From contig JAXQJY010000031.1 of assembly GCA_037042185.1 (NCBI GenBank), positions 2,046,001-2,110,000 on the forward strand: a stretch of DNA of 64,000 nt. The letters are read 5' to 3'. The notes below the pieces were generated by a model that was given only the letters and a program-made list of their open reading frames with translations, ran no database searches and was not told the origin of the DNA. Source of the DNA: Sordariomycetes sp. S80-01Y. Taxonomy: Eukaryota; Ascomycota; Sordariomycetes. The position numbers and the translations under genes are program-made. This document shows, piece after piece, positions 44,516 through 55,011 of this stretch (positions are counted from its first letter, which is position 1; the number at the start of each line of letters is the position of its first letter).

Positions 44516-45799
44516 ATGCCCTTCGTCGCGAACACCCCCGAATCCCTTATCGGCCGCAACGACTCTAAGAACCCGAACTCAACATGCCGAGGCATCACTG
44601 CGTCAGGGCGGCCATGTCGACGTCCAGTTGCGGCAGCACCTGGGAGCCAGACCCTTCTGCCCTACTCACGACGACCCAAAACTCCGGATCCTCGTAACGA
44701 GAACCTCTACTGTTGGCAACACAAGGAGCAGGCCAGCATGTCGGCACACTCTAGCCCTGGGCCACGTGCTACGGCAACACCTATACTTGAGGAAGGCCGG
44801 CGAACGAGCTTGGACACTCTCACCGATAGACTAGGCCTCGTGGACCTCCAGGAGAAGGAAAAGAAGAGGAAGCAGAAGAGGCCATCTCAGCGTCCGCAAT
44901 ACGGCCCTGTTCCCAACAGCTTCCAACAGAATGGAGGTGGAGGCTATAGCAAGCCAGCCAAGAAGAAAGAGCGGCCATCTTTAGAGTTCTGCTTCTGCTT
45001 CAAGATTCCGTTGGATGAAAAGCCCCCTCCACCAAGGCCGCAGCCCCAACCTGTCCAAAAGGTCTCTGCACCTATGCCAAGCGCCGGGAGAAAGCCAAAG
45101 CAGTCTTTGAACGCTTCTGGACTGTCAGCAGCCTCACCTACGAAAAGTTCGCGCAGGTCGAACGTTTCCGAAATTGCAACGCTGAAGGACTTGATTCCTA
45201 ATGACGTCGATACTTTGACGGCGTCAGCCCTTCTTTCTGAGCTTGCGAAACCATATACAGACACCGAAGAACCTGGGTACATCTACATGTTCTGGCTGAC
45301 ACCTGAGGCGGCCACCACTTCACGAAGTATGGGCGCGCCGCCGGTCGACGCCGCCAGGAACCTTCTTGCGCCCCCTTCGCCGTCGCCTCGCTCGCGTCGT
45401 CCAAGCGATGTTGTCCTCCCCTACGCCGACAATGCCCGCGGCGGAAGCAAGAACAAGAAGACCATGGTCCTAAAGATTGGGCGGGCTGCAAATGTCCAGC
45501 GTCGGATGAACCAGTGGCAGCGTCAGTGTGGGCGTGACGTGGAGGTGCTTCGATTTTACCCTTACTCGCCGTCTTCAGATACTTTGAGTCCTCCGCGCAC
45601 GGCTCCCCATGTAAAACGGACGGAGAGGCTCATTCACATTGAGCTTGCTGGCCGAGGCTTGAAAGCAGACAGCGGGGCCTGCGATGCCTGCGGAAGGGAG
45701 CATCGCGAGTGGTTTGAGGTAGACGCTTCTCGGAAGGGGGTCCGCGAGGTTGATGATGTGATTCGACGTTGGGTCGACTGGGACGAAGCTTGTCGATAA
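44516..45799 (+). CDS. GIY-YIG (T5orf172/DUF1766) domain protein
   Basis: Single exon, 427 residues. The N-terminus has a Cys/His group typical of this fungal family: STCRGITASGRPCRRPV and NLYCWQHKEQ, perhaps a zinc site. A basic, Pro-rich linker follows (KKRKQKRPSQRP, PPPPRPQPQP) with an odd Cys-rich FCFCFK. The T5orf172 domain begins near residue 250: PGYIYMFWL (GIY strand), VLKIGRAANVQRRMNQW (YIG strand and conserved Arg), and closes with EHREWFEVD. The GIY-YIG fold usually cuts DNA through a Tyr, Arg and Glu, all of which have candidates here, but no activity is established for fungal members. A Ser/Pro-rich insertion (about 45 residues) separates the GIY and YIG strands. Confidence 0.85.
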   Translation: MPFVANTPESLIGRNDSKNPNSTCRGITASGRPCRRPVAAAPGSQTLLPYSRRPKTPDPRNENLYCWQHKEQASMSAHSSPGPRATATPILEEGRRTSLDTLTDRLGLVDLQEKEKKRKQKRPSQRPQYGPVPNSFQQNGGGGYSKPAKKKERPSLEFCFCFKIPLDEKPPPPRPQPQPVQKVSAPMPSAGRKPKQSLNASGLSAASPTKSSRRSNVSEIATLKDLIPNDVDTLTASALLSELAKPYTDTEEPGYIYMFWLTPEAATTSRSMGAPPVDAARNLLAPPSPSPRSRRPSDVVLPYADNARGGSKNKKTMVLKIGRAANVQRRMNQWQRQCGRDVEVLRFYPYSPSSDTLSPPRTAPHVKRTERLIHIELAGRGLKADSGACDACGREHREWFEVDASRKGVREVDDVIRRWVDWDEACR

Positions 45800-48217
45800 G
45801 GGCATGTGACATGAGTTAACGAGGGTTACGCTTTACGACAGTATACGTTTGCATCGGGTGGCGTTTAAATTGAACACAGACCAGGCTTATTGCGTTTACT
45901 TTCCTTTCTTTCCAAATGAGCTTCCTTGATTATCCACAAGACTCCGTAAGACATCGCTGTGCATTCGAGTACTCTCGCATCTCGACTTTAAGATCACATA
46001 GCAGTGTCTACCTTGGCGCTCGAATGCTCAAGGGGAATGCAGACGACTTCAAGATCGCCGTATCTTAGCCTGTCATTGTTTCTTTAGGGCGTTGGGGTGA
46101 AATTCGGAGTCCATTGTCATAGTACTGCCTGCTTTGGGAGCGCTTCTATGCTCGCTAACTTTGCTGCCCATCATCTTGATTCTCCCTCTTGCGAGGGTAA
46201 GCCACCCAAGGCCGCGTTTCTTTGTTCAGTAGCAGTGCCGCCTAACGTGAGCCAAACGACATCCCGTGTACCAGCAATTTTTATGCTCTTCATCATCTGG
46301 AATTAATTCCTTGCTATTACCTTCCCTGCCCTATCGCTTCTGCCCATTGACATGTGCGCGAAACCGTAGTGCCAGGTCCCACAACACGGCATCGCCCCAA
46401 CGTGGCACCGCAGTCCGAGCAATTGATCCCACTCAGAGCTCGAGGAGCCTCATAAATTTATGCATAGCTTGAACCAGTGCTATGGAGAGTCGTATGAAAA
46501 GGACCTGAGCCTCCGAGACTCAGTCTTGGACGAACCTTCTTAATCTGTAAGACCCTGTCGTGACGATCACATCGTGATCAAGACCTCATTCGGCTAGTCT
46601 TGCTAATTTAACAACAAGAGGTCGAAGTTTAGCTCGCCATGGCTTAATTCTGACTGCTCATTTCAATCTGCTTATTGCTCACTCATCTCCCATCTGGCAG
46701 CCTCTCAGATACGATAAATGCCCAGGTCAACGGCTACATCCGGCCGCAAACGCCATGCATCCGTTTCACTTGGCCTAACGATTTTCAGAATCCCCACGTT
46801 CTTGACTTAATTGATTGATTAAAACACTGATCCGTTCTTTGAGGCAAGGTTGACATGGATTGTTCAGAGTGCACCCACAAACGTCCCGCCCACATCCCCC
46901 TTCTGTGCCGGACAATGATTCGGCAGTAGCTCGGAAGCGCGTGACACACTCTAAGTCCCGTCATGAAAGCCAATACACCTGCGACATCCTGTTGGAAACG
47001 CCTGTGCTACCGTCGGACACGGAGCTGAGTTGGCCGACGCGGGATGGTGCAGGCGCAGCTTGGACGCAGGCACGGATGACTGTCGCACCAAAGGAATAAG
47101 CCACTGCGCGAGAATGCGGAAGGTGGCGTTCGTTTGTGAGATACGAGGTGCATTGGTCTCATCCCCTCCACGTTTGCAGATTCGTGATGCTCGATATAGG
47201 TGACACTGCCCCTGGAGACTCACGAAACGAGGCTTGACGCCGCGAAAGATTTATGTGACTCCTGAAATATTGAGCATGTCGTCATCCAGGGAACTCATAT
47301 ACCTTTCGACGAGGGGTTCTCATGGTCTCAATTATTGACTTCGTGCGTCTCGTAAGACTATCCTCGTTGTAGAAAATGACTAATTCCATCAAGTTTCGAG
47401 CATGGACTCGTGGACTAGAGCACGGGGCGAGGGAAGCCTTCATAATCACAGAGGGCTGAATGGCGTCCGATATTGGTGCCATCTAGCAATGGTGTCGAAT
47501 GCGCGTCTACGACAAGCGGGTGGCGCCCTTACCCCTTGTCATGTTGATGAGTAAGGCTAGCTCAGCTCGAACTCTGAACTCCAGCATCTCCAGTTCATCA
47601 TGCCATATACCAAGTTCCCGGATCCGTTTACTGCCACCATCCGCATCGGCACAGCTAGCCGTGGCGATTGGTGTCTAGTTTCAGCTTAAGCCAACCGGTC
47701 AGCTGCATGAACAAACCAATTACTAAGATGGGATGAAACTATTGGGCTTGAACTGGAGCCGCTATCTTGACTCTCGGTATGCCTTGAACCAGTTTGATCC
47801 TTACCCATTGACATTTGCAATGGCTGACGGTGAATACAAGGGGCTCAACAGAGACAACGGAGATGAAGTGAAAACTCACGACCTCTTCCGGGGGGGGCAA
47901 TGAGAGGGTTCCCAGGCAAGACAGGATCTGCCAATATCTGATCCCGCTGAGCGTGTACTGGGTTCCGGCAAGCTGCAGCCCGGCGAGGACGGCGACACAA
48001 GCCTAGACCGAGGCAATGGCCAGGGGTTAAGGTTGTGCGAGGGAGACGTCAAACATCTCTTCTCTAGATGGACTGGCAAGGTATAAAGAGTGTACATGGG
48101 ACGAAGATTCTGTACCTTCCTCTCAGTCTGATCAAGACGGTTTGTGTTCGTCTCCTTGTCGCTCGTTGACTACTCTTTTCCAATTCTTGTCTATCGTCAG
48201 TCCTTTCACTTTCAGTC
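45800..48217. other. Long intergenic region, no gene seen
   Basis: About 2.4 kb with only short frames. I saw no tRNA, repeat array or transposon signature. The last 150 bp form the promoter of the repeat protein gene. Confidence 0.4.
48082..48088 (+). promoter_or_regulatory. TATA box of repeat-protein gene
   Basis: TATAAAG lies about 136 bp before the ATG at 48218. Assignment by sequence and distance. Confidence 0.45.
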
Positions 48218-50995
48218 ATGGTCGGATTCACAGCTAGATTCGCTCTTGCTGGGCTCGGGTAAGTCACAAAATACTATGGTGTTTCGCGTCGCTTTGCTTA
48301 CAAGCTTCCCAGAGCTGCCTTTGCCTCTGCCCAGTACACACACACAGTCACCGAGACGGTCACCGAGTGTGCCTCGACATGCTATTCTCAGCCCGCCGAT
48401 TGCACCTCGACTGAGTACATTTGCACGACGTCTGGTTACTTGACCAGCTCAGGCAGTGCTACGCTGCCGACCTTTTCGATCACCACCGCTACCAGCAACA
48501 CTGTCCCAGGATCGGTGTCTTCTTCCAGATCTTACTCCCAGCGCTCCTCAAGCTCGCTCCCATACCCGCCCCCGTTTCCTTCGTCCACTGGCAGTTCCGA
48601 CTCTAGTGTCTTGCCGTCGTCGTTCACTTCGTCTTACTCCAATGGCGGTTCCAGCACCCGCACACAGACCTACGGCAATTCGACAACCATCTCTCAGGGT
48701 ACGAGCTCCCAGTCCTCCTCTGAGGTTACAACAACGACTACACTCCGATCAACGCTGACAAGTATCATCACTGTCCCAGGCTCCTCTCAAACTACAGCCA
48801 CCGACCGAACGGAGACGTTCCCCACCCTTACCTCAGTCGAGACTTCTTGGACCGGTACAGTTACGTATCCTGGGTCAATTTCCAGCACGTTGAATACCGA
48901 GTCGTCGGAGCTTCCTGTTTCGAGCTCCACATCTGGAGGCTACAACACTAGCAAGACACCTTGCCCGCCTTCGAGCTCGGCATCTTGGTCGGTGCCGCAC
49001 AACAGCAGCACTCGGAGCAACACGCTCAGCACTGGACACTCCTCAACCACAGATTATGAGTCCTCGGCCCTTCCATCGACGTACACGTCGGAGACTACTC
49101 TCACTTACCTGACCACATCTTCGGGTTCAAGCAAGCCTTATCCGCCCCCTGAAGAGACCACAAGCTACTTTACGGACACTAAAACCCGTACTTACACTGT
49201 TCCTACTTCGGAGGGCACTCATACTTCGGACCTTCCTGGTACTACATCCTCTACTCGGACGTATCCTCCACCCGGTAGCACGGATTCATCTCAGCTGCCC
49301 GGCTCATCCTCAACCATGTCGAGTTATCCACCCGAAAGCACAACGTCAACAGCCTCTTCAGAGTACGCTGGGAGCTCTAGCTCCAGCAAGCCATACCCGC
49401 CTCCAGGGGAGAGTACAGAATCTTCCAGGCTTCCAGGCACATCGACCTATCCGTCTTCGAGCTCCTCCGGCACGACTGATTCCTCTGAGTTACCCGTCAC
49501 ATCGTCCTCGTCGAAGCCGTATCCCACTCCTAGCACAAAGACAGAGACGTATGTGACGACTGAGACAATTAGCAGTTCCACTTCGACTGCCCCATATGGA
49601 ACATCAAGCAGTTATGTATCCACTGACTCGTCCGAGCTGCCTGGCTCCTCCAGCTCAGCAAAGCCCTACCCTCCCCCGGGTTCAACTAGCTCCACAGAAA
49701 TACCCGGGTCTCACAGCACCTCCGGATATTCTTCAACTGTATATATTTCAACTAGCAGCTCCGAGCTTCCAGGGTCCTCTAGCTCTGACACCGAGACTTA
49801 TTCAACGAGCAAAGTACCGGAGATCTCGAGTTCCACTCTCACCTACACGAGCACCGCTACGTATACCGATTCGTCAGAGTTGCCTGGCTCTTCGAGCTCA
49901 AGCAAGTACTACCCACCTCCTGGATCTGAAACCCAGTCATACTCAACCACCAGTGCTTCTTCGAGGAGTAGCGAGTACCCGCTGTCAAGCACTTCCGGGG
50001 TCACAGACCCGTCAGGGCTCCCCAGCTCATCGGCTTCCAGCAGGCCATACCCACCTCCAGCACAGTCAACCACTCAGACCTATACCACTACTGATTCCTC
50101 CGAACTTCCCGTATCGTCTAGCCGAAGCAAGCCGTACCCGCCCCCAGGAGAGTCAACCACAGAGACTTATACCATCACTGATTCATCTGAGCTCCCTGTC
50201 TCTACAAGCCGAAGCAAACCATACCCGCCTCCAGGACAGTCTACCACAGAGACATACGTCACCACGAAGCTTCCAGAGATTTCCACCAGCGCTGAGTATC
50301 CACCATCAAGCACCTCAGGGGAGACTGAATCTTCGGAACTGCCTGGTATCTCGACCTCGAACAAGCCTTACCCACCCCCTGAGGTGTCTAGCACATCCGC
50401 CGGTTACCCTGGCAGCAGCAGCTCTGACAGCCCTTACCCGCCACTAAGTAGCACGGATGCCTCGGAGCTCCCAGTGACTACAAGCTCTGGATACATCGAG
50501 TCTTCCACTCTTTCCCTGCCCTCTACTTCCAGCAAACCATACCCGCCCTCTGTGTCAGAGACCACCACATCGACCTATTATGGCAACACAACAACATCTG
50601 GAACTTACACTCCTCCCCCTGAGACCACCAGTGGCGCCTCTTCTGAGCTTCCCGTTCCTCCAAGCTCAAGCACGGTAGACTACTCATCATCCGCGTCCTC
50701 CCCTCTGACCCCTCCAGGAGAGAGTTCAACTTCAAGCACGGGCGGCTATGACTTCAGCATGACTTCCTCCACAGAGGAATGGCCAACGATCACCATAACC
50801 CTCCCGACAGACTCCTCGGAGCTACCTGGTGAGCCGACTCGCTCGACGTGGTACACTACCCCGACGACCTTCAAGACGAGCAGCCGCGAAGCAAGCTCCA
50901 GTGAGGCCGAGACGACTTCATCTGCCGGCCCTCCCTCTTACGGGGATCTGCCGTCTGAGTATGTGCGCCGCAAATTCTTTGGCCTGAGGTGGTAA
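48218..50995 (+). CDS. Large secreted Ser/Thr/Pro-repeat protein
   Basis: Exons 48218-48258 and 48313-50995 give 907 residues. Splicing restores a signal peptide (MVGFTARFALAGLGAAFASA). A short head follows with four cysteines (TVTECASTCYSQPADC, TEYICTTSG), a pattern found at the front of fungal wall glycoproteins. The remaining about 830 residues are Ser/Thr/Pro repeats built around DSSELPGSSSSSKPYPPPGE, with a dozen degenerate PYPPP units. The acidic ELP, the PYPPP block and TETYTTT-like Thr tracts alternate. Heavy O-mannosylation is expected. No hydrophobic GPI-attachment tail is present; the end reads EYVRRKFFGLRW. A cell-surface or extracellular stalk or adhesin role is inferred. The 54-nt intron has donor GTAAGT. 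The gene ends tail to tail with the SOD gene. Confidence 0.88.
49120..50560 (+). repeat. Degenerate coding tandem repeat (ELP..PYPPP units)
   Basis: Within the secreted repeat protein the DNA repeats imperfectly. Each unit encodes SSELP, a run of Ser, then K/R-PYPPP, often followed by a Thr-rich spacer (ESTTETYTITD). Units around 50090-50290 are nearly identical, implying recent duplication; others have diverged and differ in spacing. I count roughly a dozen PYPPP cores by eye. Such coding repeats commonly vary in copy number among strains. Confidence 0.8.
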
Positions 50996-51219
50996 TCTGA
51001 AGGAGACTGAACTATGGAAAGGTTGAGAGGGAGGATGTGGTTGAGCGGGAAGGTGAATTCACTCGTTTCTTCAGAATTTGTTTGATAGACGTTTTTTAGC
51101 CCGTACGTGTTTCCTAGAGACTAGCTTCAACTATGAACTACAACCTCTTCCTTCCTTGCTCTTCCATTATCAATTCTCTAGCCAGGGACTGCTGATAAGG
51201 GTCCAAGCTAACGACCCGC

Positions 51220-51991
51220 TCAGAGAGACGCCTTGAGAACAGAGAAAGCGTCCTGGGCGTTGCCCTTGTAGCGGGTCTCGGCAGTCTTCCAGTTGATGAC
51301 GGCCCAGATGTTCTCGACATAGGCAGCCTTGCCGTTAAGGTACTGAAGGTAGTAGGCATGCTCCCACATGTCAACACCGAAGATAGGCACCTCGCCGCCA
51401 ACAACAGGGTCTTGGTCCTTGGTAGTCACGATCCTCAAACCCTGCGCATCCTTCACCAGCCAGCCCCATCCGCTGCCCTGAAGCCCCAGAAGTGCCTTGT
51501 TAAATGCGGCTTTGAAGCTGTCCAGGCTGCCCCAGACTTTGTTGATCTCGCCAATCAGCGCAGGGGCGCTCTTGGGGTCGGCCTCGGGAGAGGTGGCGGG
51601 GGTGAGATTCTCCCAGAAAAGAGAGTGGTTGATGTGACCACCACCGTTAAACTTGATAGCGGACTGGAGGGCAATCTGTTGAGGGATGTCGTTGGAGGAC
51701 GTGGCGGCAGCGTAGGTCTTGAGGGCGTTGTTCAAGTTGTTGACGTAGGTCTGGTGGTGCTTGGAGTGGTGGAGCTCCATGATCTGGCCGGAAATGCTGG
51801 GTTCCAAAGCCTGAAGCTGTCAGTAATTTGTACCTGAGCAATGGACTTTCGTTGCCGCGCACATCGTAGGCGTACGGAAGCCCAGGTAGCGCCCAGGTGA
51901 GGAGGGGCAGGCACACGGGGTAGGCGGGGAAGACAGGACATACATTGTAGGCATACGGCAGCGCCGGAAGGCTGTAAGTGCTAGCAGACAT
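51220..51991 (-). CDS. Mn/Fe superoxide dismutase, no presequence
   Basis: Exons 51991-51944 and 51810-51220 give 212 residues. The protein begins [20 protein letters not shown], so the mature SOD fold starts almost at the first Met and no mitochondrial leader is present. Metal ligands are visible: His in [11 protein letters not shown], His in [13 protein letters not shown], and Asp and His in [21 protein letters not shown] replaces the more usual form of that loop. It converts superoxide to O2 and H2O2. A cytosolic location is inferred, as in known cytosolic fungal Mn-SODs. The 133-nt intron is longer than most here. Confidence 0.93.
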
Positions 51992-52988
51992 TGTGCAAAG
52001 ATTTTCCCAGCTTTTCGTGTTTGTTGTATCGTTGCGGCGTGCTAAAGACCTGGTATGAAGAGAGGTGTCGGCGTTGGGCTCAGGCGGGCTGTTGGTGGTG
52101 TGGAAGTGAGAAGAAGGTCAGAGCCGAGGAGGGGTAGCTGGGGCTTATCGTAATTGGCATGGCGGTTGAGCTCGAATGACGTGACGAGCTTTGATTTCCA
52201 AGCCCTCGGCTCCGAGCTATGAATGAATGTAGTCCTTGTCATGAGGCGTCCGTGATGTGGTGATGTGTCAGCAGCAACTGAGCTCGTAGTTACGACTCAA
52301 AAGCGAGGCTGTTTCGTCTGCTTTTCGACACGGAGAGGTCGACAGCACAAGTCACTACTCATGTTGAGTTCAATGGGGTTGTGTATTCTTCCATTGATGC
52401 TGCACGACTATAGGTATATTCAAACGGATGACAGGTCATTGGGACGACTGCCCAGTGCTGGCATCACGGTAACTATCCGCTCTTGTCCGCTTCAGCATCA
52501 CTGTTTCCGCAATGCCTGGAAGGCCAGAAGATTGGAAGCATGTCATGAGCTCTTGAGAAGCCTCTCGGCACGGGGAAGCGAGTGATGAGCCCTTTGCCGG
52601 GTCATCGAGAGCATTTCCCCTCAAACTTGCTCATCCATCCACCTCATCCGATTGCCGAAATGGGAAGCGGGTGCTGTAAGTCCCGGGTCATGATTGGCCC
52701 ACTCGCTGCCGGACCCAGGCTGCGGGACTCTCAAGGTTCATCAAGCCATCAAGGTTTCAATTGGCGTCCGTTGACACGGGGGTGAGCGGGTTGCGAGCGT
52801 GTATCCCTTTCCCTGCTTGTGTATATCACCATTCTCGGGGGCAGTCGACCCTGGGCTGGTCTACGACCTCGTCCTACGCCGCACTCTCCACGAGAAGACT
52901 CACATCGCAACCATCCTTGCACTCCAATCTAACTACCAACACTTACCGTCTACGGCCCCATCTCGACACTCACATCTTAGAAGGCATC
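51992..52988. other. Intergenic region, no gene seen
   Basis: About 1.0 kb between the divergent SOD gene and the orphan gene at 52989. Short frames only. Confidence 0.4.
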
Positions 52989-53538
52989 ATGTGTGGGCCG
53001 GAGAACACCTTAAGACCCCGAGGTGGCGCCCTCGCTGTGCTGCACCCTTCACAGAGCCATCCTGGGTCCCCCAGCCGGCCATTCAACGCCGACCTCTTCC
53101 TCCACACACCCGGGAAGCCAGACAGTGCGCAAGCAACGCGCGCGGTCCTCATGCCATCTCTCGATACCAACATGGTTGGGTTGGACTCTTTGCATCTTTT
53201 CGTGAGGTATGAAGGCGTCGCTGGAACGGTCTGACAGGACGCAGCTGACGACCCATCGCAGCACCACGGGCGACTTGAGGCAGGACATCGACAAGTGCGA
53301 AACCCTCCACCATTTCAAGTTCAGGGCAACCAAATCGGCTTCAGGATCCACCGCATTCCAGGCTCAGTTTGATGACCCTATGTCGCTGCAAGTCGGGAGC
53401 GACGGCATCATTGGCAGGCGAGTCTCGCTGTGTTCCGCTTCTGGCCTGTCTTCCGAGAAGATCATTGCCGAGGGCATCGTGGGACACAACTTCTTCAGCC
53501 CCGATCAGTTGGCTAGGCACAGTCAGTCGCCGTTCTGA
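52989..53538 (+). CDS. Orphan spliced gene, unknown function
   Basis: Exons 52989-53206 and 53262-53538 join in frame across a 55-nt intron (donor GTATGA, GCTGAC branch-like site, CGCAG acceptor) to give 164 residues. The start is MCGPENTLRPRGGALAVLHP. The second exon reads DLRQDIDKCETLHHFKFRAT and IIGRRVSLCSASGLSSEKII and ends SQSPF. There is no signal peptide, membrane segment or recognised motif. Support comes from the frame-keeping splice and the soluble-protein-like composition of the second exon. An alternative is a larger gene with an upstream exon (the frame is open for some 70 codons before the ATG). Confidence 0.5.
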
Positions 53539-55011
53539 TTACTTTCGACCACGATGTGTTTCTGGCGGTGCACCAGTCGTCTCGCCGCCTCCAGAATCTG
53601 GACTTCACCCTCGAAGCACAGGGAACGAAGTCACGGTCATGCCGTATTCACCTGAGGCAGAGCACCTAGGGCACAGCACCTGGATCACTTGTATCAACGT
53701 CTTTGTGTTGGATCCTTGTCTATAACTAGCAAATGGGCCATGAAGTGGAAGATACCGCAACCAATGTTTCTGCGAAAACGACCCATAGGCCCTAGGCTAG
53801 GCAGAGGGTTGCCGGATCACTTCACCGTCGAAAAGATAGGACAGCCGTTTCAAAGATCCACCCCCAGGGGCCCCGGTGATTACGGCATACAAGCGATCTT
53901 CTGGGCACGTCGCAAAGCGACAACGTCACACTCTCGCAATCGAGAGCAATGCGACACGCAGGTTTCGGGAGGATAGAAGCTGCGCGATACTTATGAGAAT
54001 ACAACCTAAGCATGCCACTCCATTGAGATATGCCCCGTTATATATATCATACTCGTGACAAATGAGGCAATCCCTATATAGCCTCAGTTAAGCTTTCCGG
54101 ACGAAGCCCTTATCCGCGTCTCGGCCCACACTCTGCAAACGTCAGGGAGAATCGCAGCGTAGTTGCAGGGATCATCATCGTCAGACTGTTTCTTGGGCAC
54201 AGTCTTGCTCGGGAGATCTTCCAGTAAAGGTAGGAAAGCCCAGTTCGTTGAGGATTTAAGCACATCACTTCACCACCAAATGGCAGAGAGGGTATGAGTA
54301 TTTGCTTATTAACGGAGTTGCTCCAGGAGGCTTTAAGGGCTGTCATCGAAGCTGCTGAGCTACGTCTACAGGCTGAGATTATAACGTCATGCCATTCAAG
54401 TAGACACTGGGTGGCAATAAAGTAGCAGCAACGTCCCTCTCGGACTTCCCAGCTACATGGTCTCCCCTGAAGCGCCAGACTCACATCTCACGCTCAACTT
54501 TCGGTCCAGTGCCAAGAAATGACTGCTCAGCTCGACGTTCACAGAGGCCGAGTATGCCTTGGCTCCTGCGGAGCTTACACGGGTAGACATGCCCGTCGTC
54601 AGAGACAACATGGAAGCGTAGGGTGAGACCCCGATTTGCACACCATATGAGTCACGGCACCGTGAGACGCAAAGGCGCATGAACAATTCAGCAATTCCTA
54701 CAATACTCGCTTCCCCCATCGCTGTCCTCGTTGGCCACATAAATCTCAAGTCAGATCAACGACTATGACCCTGCAACCCCCGTCCCCCCCGACACCGTTC
54801 CCGAACCCTACCAGCCAACCAACCGAACAAGGATGAGACGAGGCCGGCCGGCCTTGTGCAAGCTTGTCAAAAAGGATCACATGAGCATTTCCGAGACGCC
54901 TACTTTGCAAAAACTTCCAGAACCAACCAATACCAAATCGCCAAAATCTACATCCAGACTTGACATCCAACGTCACAGGATCCATTTGTCCGCAGCGCCG
55001 CCAAGCCTTCT
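53539..55011. other. Intergenic region, no gene supported
   Basis: About 1.5 kb. A minus-strand frame at 54453-54740 (about 95 codons from ATG) and another at 54110-54484 show no domain. The AT-rich stretch near 54030-54090 contains TATATATA. Confidence 0.4.
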
